DNA from: Cocos nucifera | Taxonomy: Eukaryota > Streptophyta > Magnoliopsida > Arecales > Arecaceae | Length of the DNA: 64,000 nucleotides | Assembly (NCBI GenBank): GCA_006176705.1 | Contig: QRFJ01004181.1 | Coordinates: 62,001 to 126,000 of the forward strand | Reading direction: 5' to 3' | Shown here: in pieces, positions 55,901-64,000 of the stretch | Layout of the letters: the number at the start of each line of letters is the position of its first letter | Numbering within the stretch: position 1 is the first letter of the stretch | Position numbers and translations under genes: made by a program | Notes under the pieces: model-generated | The model's input: only the letters and a program-made list of their open reading frames with translations | Told to the model about the DNA's origin: nothing | The model's database searches: none

Positions 55901-56670
55901 CTTATTGGGAATGATATTCCCATGTTGACATCAGTCAAGATGTGGTTGTCCAAGGAATTCTCCATGAAAGACCTAGGTGAAGCATCCTTTATTCTAGGAA
56001 TTAAGGTCTATAGGGATAGACCGAATAGGATGCTAGGACTTTCACAGAAGATGTACATAGAGAAAGTACTAAAGAGGTTTAGTATGGAAAACTCTAAGAG
56101 GGGATTAATACCCTTCAGACATGGTATTCATCTTTCCAAGAAGATGTGCCCTAGCACACCTGAGGAAATAGAACGCATGAGCAAGATCCCTTATGCTTCT
56201 GCAATAGGGAGCCTCATGTATGCCATGCTATGTACACGACCTGATATAGCCCATGCTGTGAGTGTCACAAGCAGATATCAGTCAAATCCAGGTGAAGAAC
56301 ACTGGACTTCTGTGAAATGTATCCTTAAGTACTTGAGAAGAACTAAGGATATGATGTTGGTCTTTGGTAACGGAGAACTCCAAGTCCAGGGATACACAGA
56401 CTCGGACTTTCATGTCCGATATAGATGATCGAAAGTCGACATCTGGCAGTCTGTTTGTGTGCAATGGTGGTGCTGTCAGCTGAAGAGTTCCAAGCAAACG
56501 GTGATAGCCATTCTCATCCGCGATTACCTTGCCAGAAAGGTTACGTTGAGGTCAAGAGAGTCAACTCCACAGATAATGTGGCAGACCCACTTACAAAGCC
56601 GTTGGGCCAGCAGAAGATCGAAGCCCACCTTGAGAAGATGGGACTTAGACTTGTAGCCAATTGGCTTTAG
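52910..56670 (+). pseudogene. Gag-pol polyprotein of the young family A element, disrupted
   Basis: Start chosen at ATG 52910 (MSASNPLARILDTHRL), the position conserved as ATA in unit 2. Gag: TGPNYKDWLRNYKI, ..QMLAHLQEMFGEQSRAAKY, ..IKDMEELEKLGVKLDL, ..LTDAYGQFIMNYHMHKLQN; CCHC knuckle CFHCNSDGHWKRNC at 53656-53697. Protease: WVLDSGSSAH near 53795. Integrase D-D-E: HTDVCGPF (Asp 54401), SDRGGEY (Asp 54590), PQLNGVSE (Glu 54700). RT: KARLVAKGYSQREGIDY, YVDDILLIGND (55883). RNase H: GYTDSDF, then a ~195-bp deletion at about 56510. Lesions: one-base insertion near 53126, TGA 53259, frameshifts near 53600-53640, 54290, 54460 and 55648, TAA 54556, TAG 55057. Ends at TAG 56668 (MGLRLVANWL). Reverse transcription and integration would need proteins from another copy. 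Confidence 0.92.
53656..53697 (+). other. CCHC zinc knuckle of gag
   Basis: C-F-H-C-N-S-D-G-H-W-K-R-N-C, spacing C-X2-C-X4-H-X4-C, intact in this copy. RNA-binding nucleocapsid module; in older array copies its cysteines are changed to Tyr. Confidence 0.92.
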
Positions 56671-56672
56671 GA

Positions 56673-56684
56673 CAAGTGGGAGAT
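56673..56684 (+). other. Polypurine tract of the young element
   Basis: CAAGTGGGAGAT immediately before the 3' LTR; primes plus-strand DNA. Array copies have CAAGTGAAAGTT and CAAGTGAATGTT at the same place. Confidence 0.85.
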
Positions 56685-58974
56685 TGTTAGATATATGTGC
56701 CCTAGAAGCCAGAATTGGCTGACACTTGTAATACACTTCTAGGGGCAAAATTATAATTTTGACTATAATTAATAAAATGGGTTATTTTCTATCACATATG
56801 TGTATTTAGTGTCTGTGATACATCCTTTGAGTTAATGGTAATGATAATTCATATTTTCAAGAGTTGAAAATTTAAGACATGAATAATCATTATTAACTCA
56901 TAAATAGCTCCCGACCATAGGATCATCACGAGGATGGTGATTGATCCGGAAGGTTGGTGTACGATCGCTTCTCTTTAGTAGATGAGTCTTGAGTCTACGG
57001 TGTGGAGACACCGGAGCGAGAGTACAGGTACTCGTTAGAGAACGAGGGCACTGAGCGTGACCACCTCGAGTAGTCATTAGGGAGTCTACCTTCTCGTCAA
57101 TGACTGACTCGATGCTGCAGTAGTGTGTCTGGTTCTTTGACCTGAGATGCATCGGCAGTTCACCTTGAGGGTGTTATAGTTTGACTACACCATTACTCGG
57201 TCTCCTAGCCATATGGAACCCTGAGGTGTATGTTGGCTATGGCATGTTCATTGTAGGAACTGGATTGCATCAAGATGGGATCTATCTACCTCGGTGGTAG
57301 AGGAGTAGCCCTATGATGATCATGAGAATCAAGTCCTGAAGCCCATGGCCATGGCAGAGTGAAATAATAGAAAGAGTTTCTATTTAGATTTTCACATTGG
57401 ACTCGAATCGAATGATTACATCATATGACAGAGACTAGGGTTTGACGAGTTCACCTTAACCCTAATCTGATCGGGGCTCAAGATAGAAGAACTGAATCAC
57501 ACAGGTAGCTGCACCAAGAGGTTCGCATTCAGCTCTGATGGGTTGCCACCATATACTGCTAGGTGTCACTGGTGGATTTTGGGAGCAATTAGAATGATTT
57601 AGATGATCGATCATTCTAGCTGTTCGAATCAGAAGAGTTCTGATCCATCGAAAGGAGTTTCGATGATGTCGATGATAGAGATCATGACATATCCCATTAC
57701 CATACAGAACTGAACCTAACTGGGTCACACAAACAAGGGTTTGAATCTGGTGATCATCAATTGAACTAATCTAGTTCAATTGATCTGAATGAGATTCAAT
57801 TAGGTTCAAGGAAATCGTGCTAGCACTCGATTGAACCTAACGTTCTTCTTTTGCTATCATAAATAAGTCGTCCTGTCTGAGCCAAAGGAGTTTGTGCTCA
57901 AACAGAAGTCTTCTTATGGTCTGACTGGAGGTTGTCCAAGTCAGAATAGGTTGTCTTATTTGTAAGACATTACCTGCCAATTTTTGGTCACCTGCCATTT
58001 CTTGGTCTTTGACTTTGGTCAGAACTCTACCTTTTGACTGGTCAAACGTTGACCAATGATCCCTTTGACTTTTGACCACATGTCATGCACCTATTGGAGA
58101 GCTGGTGGGGGCTTGTCCCCCTGCCAGAACCTGGCAAGGAGATGGGCGCACGCCAAGGGAGGCGTGAGCCCAGTAAGAGGCGAGCATGGAGTCCTTGTGG
58201 GACAAGGACTCCATCTCCCTTTAGGATTCCAATGAGAGTTCTTCTAAGAATCCAGTTTGACTGGTCCAAGGCACTCTCCAAGTAGGAATCCAGGGGACTC
58301 TAATCCCACCAATCAGATTTAGATCTGATTTCACAAAGGGTTGTGATTGGTTGGGAGGAAGATGACTTGGATCACGCTTAGTCTATATAAGAGACCCAGC
58401 GCCCAAGTGAAGTAAAAGTCTTATTGAAAAGAAGCAATCTTCCCACGCCCCAAGGCTGCCTCTCTCCCTCCTTTCTCCACGCCATACTCTCTTCTCCCCT
58501 TGCTCTCCACGTCCAAAAGTGTTTTGGACTTAGTTTGGTGCGATTCAGATCAAGGAAAGGCGATCAAAAGCAAGAAGGCTGCGCTGCTGCAAAAGGACGA
58601 CTGCAGATCTTCAAAAGGAGTTTTGAAGATCCTCCAGATCAGATCCAGATCTGATTTTTGGAGGCGTGATAGAGAAGAAGAGGATCTCCAGATCCAGCCC
58701 GAGTGGATACCGGTAGAGGCCAGGCGCTTGCGTGGCTTGATCCAGAACCTTCCGCTGCAAACAGGATCATCAACAGGGTAATAGGATTACCCTATTCAGG
58801 TAAATTGAATGTGATTTAATTTATCCTTTTCATTTAATTTTTATTAAATAAATAAGAATCAGATCTGAAGCATCCCTGATCTGATACAGATCTAAGAGAA
58901 AAAATTTTAAAATATATCTCTTGATCTGATCAGATCTGAACGAACCTGGTCAGGGAAATCAGGATTTCCCTTCA
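56685..58974 (+). repeat. 3' LTR of the young family A element
   Basis: 2290 bp, TGTTAGATATATGTGCCC .. GATTTCCCTTCA. Collinear with the 5' LTR; differences include GATGATGTCGATG versus GATGATGTCTATG (57664/49724) and small indels near 58030-58470. TATA box at 58384-58391. Confidence 0.95.
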
Positions 58975-58979
58975 CAAAG
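58975..58979. repeat. Target-site duplication CAAAG, right copy
   Basis: Directly after ..CCCTTCA; pairs with 48740-48744. Confidence 0.95.
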
Positions 58980-60094
58980 ATCCATTGATGGATTGATACA
59001 AGCATCTCAGAGTTGGAATATGTGTTTTGATAAAATGATTAAAATGTATGGCTTCATTAAGAATGGTGAACAATTATGCAAATACAAATAAGTGAATACT
59101 TCAGTGGTCGTATTTCTTATTCTATATGTGGATGATATTCTCCTAATCAAAAATGACATCCTTACATTATAGAGAATAAAAGTGTGGCTATCATCATAAT
59201 TTTCCATGAAGGATTTGGAAGAAGCATCCTATATCGTAGGGATGAAGATCTATAAAGATAGATCTAATAGATTACTTGGATTGTCCAAATCTATGTATAT
59301 AAATACTGTGCTGAAATGGTTCAGCATAAAAAATTTTGAGAAAGGCTATCCTCTGATAGGCCATAGCATCTCTCTCGAAGAAGGATTATCCGATAATCCC
59401 TCAAAAGAGAAAATATATGAGTAGAATTTCATATGCTTCGATAGTAGTTTCTATAATATATGACATAACATGTACGAGACTGGACATGGCATACTCACCA
59501 GAGGTAGTAAGCAGATACTAGTTTAATCTAGGTGAGAATCATTGAAAGGTTGCGAAAACTATCCCTTAAGTGTTTGAGAAATACCAAGGACTAATAGCTC
59601 ATTTATGGAGAATCTGATTTGAAACATGTAGGATACACTGATTTTAATTTTTAGTTAGATCATAATGATAGCAAGAGTATATTGGGATACATCTTTATCC
59701 AAAATGGTAGAGCGATCTGCTAGAAAAGTTTCAAGCAGCACATTGTGGCTGATTCAATTTGCAAAATGGAGAATATTACGGCATCCGATCCTACAAAAGC
59801 TATATGGCTGAGAAACTTTATCAGCAAGTTTGAAGTAGCATCTTTTCTTGATGGTCTAGTTCTACTCTACTACAATAGCATTGGAGCCATAGCTCAAGCA
59901 AAAGAATCGAAGGTACATCAGTAGACAAAGAATATTCTATATTGTTATCATCTTATTTGGGATATCATGTATCAAGGTGATGTCGAGCTTCAGAAGATTG
60001 ATAAAAAGGAGAACTGGACTGACCCATTTACTAAAGCCCTCAAAATCTAGGAGTTCGAAGATCACAAGATGAAGATAGGTATTTGTTGGCTATA
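58975..60094 (+). pseudogene. RT end and RNase H of copia element E, second part
   Basis: Continues RT of E with the GLIQASQSWNMCFDKMIK block, YVDDILLIKND (59125-59136), the FSMKDLEEASYIVGMKIYKD and LLGLSKSMYIN blocks. Later frames carry a degraded LMY..TRPD region and RNase H (SGYTD-like near 59630; the C-terminal KMKIGICWL end near 60090). Several stops and frameshifts. About 60 percent similar in style to family A but clearly another lineage. It was already integrated when family A inserted into it. Confidence 0.82.
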
Positions 60095-60498
60095 GACCCT
60101 TTCCTGCTGAAGTTCAGTAAGATGTCAGATCTTGGGATGACTTTGTCCAGTGACAGTGGCTATGGCCAACTTCACTCAATGACTCTAGAACTGGCAAGGA
60201 CCTCATTGTCTTCATGGACTCCATCAACCGTATACCCTTTGAACTCTCACTGATCAGACTCCTTCTAAACTCTTTCAGTAGGTCTCCTTTGGCTCTCTCC
60301 AGCAGATCTTCCTCCGGACGACCCTCTCCAATTGCACTCCCACTGGACGAACTTCTCCAAGCTGCCCTCTTTTTGGATGATTTTCTTTAATCAGATTCCT
60401 CCATTAGAACTCCTTCCAACCTCCAGCCTTCCAGACTCCTTCAGTAACATGCCTTTCGGACTCCTCCAGTCAAACTCTATCTAGTGGCCCAAAGGGCT
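60095..60498. other. Unassigned, E 3' flank or start of gypsy LTR
   Basis: About 0.4 kb rich in CTCC and in variants of GACTCCTTCAGT / GACTCCTCCAGT. The same style of sequence continues after 60499, so the gypsy LTR could start earlier than I place it (for example at TGTCAGATC, 60123). No coding sequence, no clear E LTR. Confidence 0.35.
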
Positions 60499-61377
60499 TG
60501 TCGGGGGCTAGGTACCCCTTGATGAAGTCCTTGACTATCGATCTTGTTTCTGCTAGGATTTGACAACCTTTTCAGAGATGAGTTCATGCTACAGAGTCTT
60601 CCGAATGCACACCGAAGTTTGGCAGCATGATCTTGAATGATGAAGGAGAATTACTGCTGTACTAACCCTATCCTTTGACTGAAGGCGAGTAACAGGACCT
60701 AAGCCATTCTCCTTCTAGATGAACTCCTCCTATTGAATACCTTTCAGATGATCTCCCTCCAATCGCTAGGCAAGCTTTCTTTAGTTGACCTCCTTTCAGA
60801 TGATCTCCTTCCAGCTGCTAGGTAAGTTTTCTTCAATCAATCTCCTTCTAGCCATCTAGGAGGACCTCGTTGCTTGCATAAACTTAACCTATTAACTCAA
60901 TGCAAAACAACTTATATGTGGATGACCTCAAAGAAGTCCAAACCTCTCTAAAACTATTGAGATATAAAAGCTCCTCACTGTCGACGTCTACCTCACCCAA
61001 ACTTCAACTATTAAATTCCAACGGACCAGCACGTCACGACAACAGACACTACTCTCCATAACAAACTCCAGATGGCCTGAGCAGCCCACTATTAGGTGGT
61101 TACGGCTGTCACTATTAGTATATTACATGCTTCATTTATAAAAGAAATCCTCCAGATACATTTTCTTTAAGCTCTCATCTTCTACCCCAAAACTCTGCTT
61201 TAAATTTCTCTAAGTACTCCATTTCTGTTGGCTAAGAGAGCTGACTTGATCATCACAGGATCTTGCCGGAGCCACCACCCCCGACTCCGGATGTTACTTA
61301 TTTTGCAGATCGACGGTGGCAACCTTATCTTCTTCAAACTCCAGCATCGACTCTGATGTTAACTAGATTTCGCACCA
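60499..61377 (+). repeat. 5' LTR of Tat-like gypsy element H (boundaries approximate)
   Basis: Candidate start TGTCGGGGGCTAGGTACC, preceded by AAAGGGCT, and candidate end ..TTTCGCACCA, eight bases before a primer-binding site. Contains a TATA-like GAGATATAAAAGC at 60959, another ATTTATAAAAG at 61134, and a repeated CCTTTCAGATGATCTCC.TCCA block (60738, 60794). The start is uncertain. Confidence 0.55.
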
Positions 61378-61384
61378 ATAGAAT

Positions 61385-61402
61385 TGGCGCTAAAGAAAGA
61401 AT
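61385..61402 (+). other. Primer-binding site of gypsy element H
   Basis: TGGCGCTAAAGAAAGAAT, resembling the TGGCGCTAGAAGGAGGG-type site frequent in plant gypsy elements, just after the LTR end. Confidence 0.6.
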
Positions 61403-61503
61403 CCCTTGAGCCCTTGTTCTAAAAGGAGTACTCAGTCGAATCTGTCTACTCTCTTCTCTCAATCTTTAAAAATTCATCTCTATTTGATTTTTTCTAATCA
61501 CAG

Positions 61504-63453
61504 GGATGCCTCCAAGGAAGACAACCATCCGGAGGTCCACCACCTCCATTGTCAGATTCGAACCAGATCCACCCATTCCAGCACCATCATCGGCACCACA
61601 ACCTCCCCTACCAACGACCACGGTGGATCTAGAGCAATTCAACCTGCTAGTGTAGCAGGTCCTAGGTCTCACCGAAATGATGCAGGCCATGCGACAGCAG
61701 TCGGTGGCAGTGCAACCAAAAAATCTCCCACCAGAATTCCAGAAAGCCATCCTGAGATAGCATACTTGGGTTAGCATGCCCGTCGCTCCCAAAAAGGAGA
61801 AGAGGAAAGTGGAAGACCCAAATTCTGACCATGACTCCTCCCTTGGGGAGGCCTTCTCCATCTACAGTTGAAAGCCCTCTGAAACTCACAATCGAGATGA
61901 TGTCCTGGATCGAAAGCTTCTGAAAATGGATTGATGGATTGAAAAACTTTGCCATGCCATCCCAACTTACCATGACAATATCTGCACCGACCCTCCTTTC
62001 TCTCAGAGAATTATGCAGGAACTGATCCCATCGAACTTCAAACTCTTCTAATTTGAGAGCTATGACAGGATCACTAATCTAGTTGACCATCTGGAGACCT
62101 TTTGGACCATGATGCTGCCCCACGACACGTCGGACGCTATCTTGTGCTGAGCTTTTCTATCCACCCTGAAGGAAGTAGTAAGAAACTAATACTCGATGCT
62201 GAAGTTGGATATGATTTTCTCCTTCAATCAGATGATCCATCAGTTTGTGGCTCATTTTGTTAGCAACCACCATCCCAAGCGAGGTTTGGACTCCCTCATC
62301 AACATCAAGCAGCAGAAAGGAGAGTCCATCCGAACCTATGTCAACCACTTTAATGCCGCTGTGACCTTAGCCATTTATAGTCGAAAGCCCTCCAAAACTC
62401 ATGATTGAGATGATGTCCTGAATCAAAAGCTTCAAAAAATGAACCGACGAATTAAGAAACTTCGCCATGCCACCCCATCTCACCATGACAATATCTGAAT
62501 CAACCCCCCTTTCTCTCAGAGAATTATGCAAGAATCGATCCTACCAAACTTCAAGCTCCCCTAATTTGAGGGCTACGATGGGATCACTGATCTAGTTGAC
62601 CATCTGAAGGCCTTTCGGATTATGATGCTATTCCATGGCATGTTGGATGCTATCTTGTGCCGAGCATTTTCATCCATCCTGAAGAAAGTAGCAAGAAACT
62701 GGTACTCGATGCTGAAGGCGAATATAATTTTTTTTTTCGATCAGATGAGCCATTAGTTTACAGCTCATTTTATTAGCAGCCACCATCCCAGGCAAGGTTC
62801 AGACTTCCTTATCAACATCAAGCAGCAGAAAGGAGAGTCCATTTGAGCCTATGTCAATCGCTTCAATGCCGCTACTCTGGAGGTCCGAAACTTAGACCAA
62901 TCTATTACCATGGCCACACTAAAGGGCAGTCTTTAAAAAAATGATCTACTATTTTTTTTAGAGAAAAAGTACCCTATGAATTTTGCTAATCTGTTGGCTC
63001 GGGCTAAAGGTTATGCCTAAGCTAAAGAGGCCTTCAAACTAAAGAATGAGGAAGCTGTAAGAGAGCAGCAGGCAGGTGAGTCAAGCAAGCCTGCGATTGA
63101 AGAGAAGCCGAATGAAGTTCGGCCACGCTCTTGGACTCACCCTGAGCGCAAGTGAGCCCGAACCCCTCCTCGAGCTCGCCATCAAAGGAGCCCTGATAGA
63201 AGGGTACGAAGGAGCTCTCCCTCCAAAAGGTTTCATAACTACACTTCCCTCAATGCTCCAAAAATTCAAGTGCTGATGGAAATCAAGGAGCAGCTGTCGA
63301 GGCTAGAGAGGATGCACACTCATCCTAAAAAATACAATCCTAACAAGTACTACCTCTATCATCGTAACTACAGTCATGATATAGAAGAATGCATTCAGCT
63401 CTAAGATGAGATCAAGAAGCTCATCAAGCAAGATCGACTCGGTCAATTTTTGT
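61504..63453 (+). pseudogene. Gag of Tat-like gypsy element H with internal duplication
   Basis: Start taken at ATG 61504 (MPPRKTTIRRSTTSIVRFEP), followed by a Pro-rich N-terminus, a LEQFNLLV..QVLGLTEMMQAMRQ helix and then the capsid. The capsid core (FE.YD.I.DLVDHLE.F, AFLSTLKEVVRN, YVNHFNAA) occurs twice owing to a 513-bp in-frame duplication. After it come LKGSL, EKKYPMNFANLLARAKGYA, basic WTHPERK and SPDRRVRRSSPSKRF stretches, and a degraded knuckle YYLYHRNYSHDIEEC in which the first Cys is Tyr. The second stop-rich stretch ends in DEIKKLIKQDRLGQFL. Many TAG/TGA codons at Trp, Gln or Arg positions. Particle-forming protein, not functional. Confidence 0.8.
61870..62895 (+). repeat. 513-bp tandem duplication in gag of element H
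   Basis: GAAAGCCCTC at 61870 recurs at 62383; the two units stay collinear (GAGATGATGTCCTG, CACCATGACAATATCTG, TTTCTCTCAGAGAATTATGCA, and AAGCAGCAGAAAGGAGAGTCC words occur in both) up to the HFNAA motif. Offset 513 bp equals 171 codons. The units differ at many transitions, so the event is old. Confidence 0.88.
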
Positions 63454-64000
63454 GATGCCGATTTGAGACAAGAGAAGAGTGGTCGAGGGCATTGCCACAA
63501 CTAGAACTACCAAGGAGGGAGGAGCAGCAAGAAGATCGACCGCCTCTCGGCATCATTAACACCATCTCTGGGAGACTTCGATGGAGAGAAGCCAGTGGAT
63601 CAGCAGAGCTTGTGAAGAAGCAGAGGACTGAAGAGCCCATAACCTTCATCGATAAGGATTTCCAAGGGGTTCAATTCCTGCACAATGACATAGTTGTAAT
63701 TTCTTTGAACATTGCTGACTATGACGTATGCCATATTTTGGTAGATAATGGAAGCTCCACTGATGTCTTATTTTATGATGCTTTTTTCAAAATGTCCATA
63801 CCTAATAATCACTTGGGATCTATGAATTCTCCATTGGTGGGCTTCACTAGCAATGGTGTGCCAATTGAAGGGATAATAACATTGACTGTGGCTGTAGAGC
63901 AATACCCAAAGCAAGCTAAAGCATAGGTCAACTTTCTAGTTGTAAAGGCTCTATCTGCATACAATGCAATTCTCGACCGATTCGGTTTAAATGTACTCTA
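63454..64000 (+). pseudogene. Protease region of gypsy element H, runs off the window
   Basis: A long frame at 63492-63926 carries the linker PPLGIINTISGR, EEPITFIDKDFQGVQFLHND, and the aspartic protease block VCHILVDNGSSTDVLFYDAF, where DNGSS is the active-site loop (usual DxGSS), followed by NNHLGSMNSPLVGFTSNGVP. After a TAG at 63924-63926 the protease continues (VNFLVVKALSAYNAILDRFGLN) to the window end. RT, RNase H and integrase would lie beyond 64000. This is the best preserved stretch of coding sequence in the gypsy elements here. Confidence 0.8.

Larger units (their letters stand above)
48745..58974 (+). mobile_element. Full-length young copia family A element (10,230 bp)
   Basis: 5' LTR 48745-51022, primer-binding site 51025, leader, gag-pol 52910-56670, polypurine tract 56673-56684, 3' LTR 56685-58974, with perfect CAAAG duplications. 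The two LTRs look about 99 percent identical by eye, so insertion is recent relative to everything else here. Domain order gag-protease-integrase-RT-RNase H defines Ty1/copia; the integrase and gag style is Angela/Tork-like, which I infer without a tree. Coding capacity is lost through stops, frameshifts and an RNase H deletion. Confidence 0.95.

Noticed and set aside
61466..61861. 131-codon minus-strand frame
   Set aside because: Antisense to the Pro-rich N-terminus of gypsy gag at 61504; the sense frame has clear gag similarity.

Overview
This window looks like nuclear, repeat-packed DNA of a flowering plant. Almost everything recognisable is an LTR retrotransposon: Ty1/copia with plant-type initiator-Met primer-binding sites, and Ty3/gypsy of Athila/Tat type. 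There is also one fragment of a Mutator-like (MULE) transposase. No intact host gene, tRNA, rRNA or CRISPR array was found. A monocot, possibly a palm, is my guess from the style of the LTRs; it was not verified. Every coding region is broken by stops, frameshifts or deletions.

The main player is copia 'family A': LTR about 2.28 kb starting TGTTAGATATATG, leader about 1.9 kb, one gag-pol. It appears as an indel-riddled internal fragment at 1-2516; a minus-strand leader plus LTR at 2517-7956, split by a nested solo LTR (4753-7027, TSD TGATC); another solo LTR (13324-15609, TSD AAGTC) inside a MULE remnant; a tandem array sharing LTRs (28900-46596); and a young full-length element (48745-58974, TSD CAAAG).

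Other layers. Copia C (minus, 7957-12813) is a long leader plus a 2.9-kb LTR. From 16241 to 27066 lie three members of one gypsy family: the 3' end of an autonomous-type copy (polyprotein C-terminus at 17473-17729), and two gag-only copies facing each other as a large inverted repeat (17730-20890 minus; 20990-27066 plus). Copia D (27067-28899 and 46597-47821) encodes only gag and protease and is the host of the tandem array. Copia E (48427-48744 and 58975-60094) is a reverse transcriptase/RNase H pseudogene split by the young family A element. From about 60499 a Tat-like gypsy element (LTR, primer-binding site, gag, protease) runs off the right edge.

The order of events is readable from nesting: the MULE remnant was hit by a family A element now reduced to a solo LTR; D was hit by the array; E was hit by the young element. 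The observations most worth following are the tandem array inserted as one unit, base-paired leader RNA structures in families A and C, gag-only gypsy derivatives that keep the 3' region of their pol-bearing relative, and nonsense codons shared between family A copies, which suggest that defective elements were mobilised in trans.
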